Shown here in pieces: positions 62,897-64,000 of a DNA stretch of 64,000 bases. Origin of the DNA: Rhynchopus euleeides. Lineage: Eukaryota > Euglenozoa > Diplonemea > Diplonemida > Diplonemidae. The position numbers and the translations under genes were made by a program. Position 1 is the stretch's first letter; each line of letters begins with the position of its first letter. Under the pieces are notes generated by a model, which worked only from the letters and a program-made list of their open reading frames with translations, searched no databases and had not been told where the DNA came from. The stretch spans positions 248,001 through 312,000 of the forward strand of contig OY723281.1 in NCBI GenBank assembly GCA_963210315.1. The letters are read 5' to 3'.

Positions 62897-63903
62897 GCGA
62901 AGTTGGGCCCAACCAGGGGATAAGATAGGTCTGGTTTTCCGGTTTTCAAAACCAGGGTTTCCCGGTTCCCGGTTTTCTGGAAAAAAAAAAGAGGTCGGTC
63001 TCATTTTTGGCGGTTTTTTTTGTGATTTTGGGACAGTAAAACAGTCAGAAAAAACGCCATAAAAAAATAGAAAGTGACCCCATCGTGATCCGCACAGAGC
63101 TCAAATAGTCCAAAGAAGGCAGAGAAGCGGAGAAGAAAAATGGACCTAGCGGGTGGCCCGGTGGGTGGTGATGCCCTCGTCATGCAGGTCTCTTCTGTTT
63201 TGAAGGTGCACACATGGTGGACTCCAGCCACCATGTCTAAGAGGGAGTCTAAGACTGCAGTCTGGAGGGCTGAGACGAGAACTCAAACGACTTTCAAGCA
63301 GTCTTGAAGGTCGCCAAGCCTATTGGGGGCAACTAACAGATGAGATTTGTTTGTTGCCTGTCGTCACAGCTAGGTGCCCATCTCTTCGATAACGGAATGT
63401 GTGCAGAGATCTCGTGGACCCTTTGGCCATTCTGTCGTGCACCCACTCCACCCACAACGCACACCTGTCACGAGTGGTCGCTCCCCCGTCCTCCTCCACC
63501 CTGAAGGTTGAACCCTCAAGGACCAGTGATCTCCTGCTGGCCGGGCTGCGATACAGCGAAGCCTTCCTACTTACAAGCGAATCCAGACTGTAGGGAACAG
63601 ATGTTCACTACCGTGGCCTCCGGCGGCTGGGGGGCTCCGCCCCCCAGACCCCCCTGTGTAAAAGCATTGCACCAGACCGGTTTTTTGGGCGAGAGTCCAA
63701 ACTTTCAAAGCAGCTGCTGCGCCTGCCCCACCAAGCAGCCTCAGTACGACAGGACGCGCGCAGGCACCGGGCCCTCTCAGATTCTGGGAGGGTTTGCGCG
63801 GGTCGCGCGCGCCGAAGGCGCGCGCGAAAAATTTTCAAAACCAGAAAAACCGGAAAACGGCGCCAGAAAAAAAGTCTATCTTATACCCTGGGCCCAACTT
63901 CGC
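62897..63903. mobile_element. TIR element GCGAAGTTGGGCCCA (1.0 kb) with captured fragments
   Basis: 15-bp perfect ends at 62897-62911 and 63889-63903, extending imperfectly inward (GATAAGATAG, CCGGTTTT words on both sides). It contains an inverted copy of the 56911-56967 repeat (63604-63656) and the 3'-end fragment of the OTU LINE (63713-63777). Small frames are not assignable. Confidence 0.6.
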
Positions 63904-64000
63904 TAAAAAAATAAATCTTCAGATTTACTTCGTCCCAACTTCGCCCGACAACTTCGCCCAAGGGGACGAAGTTGGGATAAAAAAATTCTGGGCTCGGCCC
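63904..64000. other. Window end, CGAAGTTGGG inverted words
   Basis: TCCCAACTTCG near 63932 and CGAAGTTGGGA near 63965 form an inverted pair related to the preceding element's terminus. Confidence 0.45.

Overview
The window is nuclear DNA of a eukaryote, probably a protist or alga with a repeat-rich, GC-rich genome. The evidence is non-LTR retrotransposons with poly-A tails, a tyrosine-recombinase retrotransposon, a Golgi-type GT61 glycosyltransferase, a BAG co-chaperone and a tandem family of WD40 genes. A chromerid such as Chromera velia would fit; that is a guess from gene style and repeat load, not a match. No bacterial operon structure, rRNA, tRNA gene or CRISPR array is visible.

Layout. 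1-8.2 kb: the tail of a split-repeat element, an RNase H-bearing LINE with one frameshift (2690-5992), a MITE and a TAACGG palindromic tract. 8.25-12.55 kb: a 5'-truncated LINE with a 12-bp target duplication; its ORF joins RT, a restriction-like endonuclease, zinc fingers and OTU cysteine-protease domains. After a 200-N gap, 13.1-25.3 kb is a 10-bp minisatellite with an about 2.2-kb higher-order period, followed by a 120-bp tandem repeat (to 26.7 kb). 27.26-35.4 kb: a decayed retrotransposon in the order Gag, tyrosine recombinase, RT. Its RT is split by a 5.2-kb insertion bounded by A1...B1-A2-B2 split direct repeats. The internal part of that insertion is 99%-like to bases 1-1678.

36-50 kb: five tandem minus-strand copies (A-E) of an intronless gene coding a ubiquitin-like domain plus a seven-bladed WD40 propeller. 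A, C and E are intact, B is a recombinant lacking the N-terminus, and D has a frameshift and a 186-bp insertion. The frameworks are nearly identical, while the same few propeller-loop residues differ in every blade of every copy. This is the most interesting signal in the window.

50.9-64 kb: a GT61 glycosyltransferase whose stop codon lies in a SINE-like repeat, a ubiquitin-like/BAG gene (59171-59653), and many small transposons. These include a hAT-like element with 8-bp target duplication, two elements with TAGGGGGGGTCA termini, a seven-copy (window-wide) MITE family with 3-bp target duplications, and a 5'-truncating retroposon with 10-bp target duplications.

The likely functional host genes are the WD40 genes A, C and E, GT61 and BAG. 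Almost everything else is mobile or satellite DNA.
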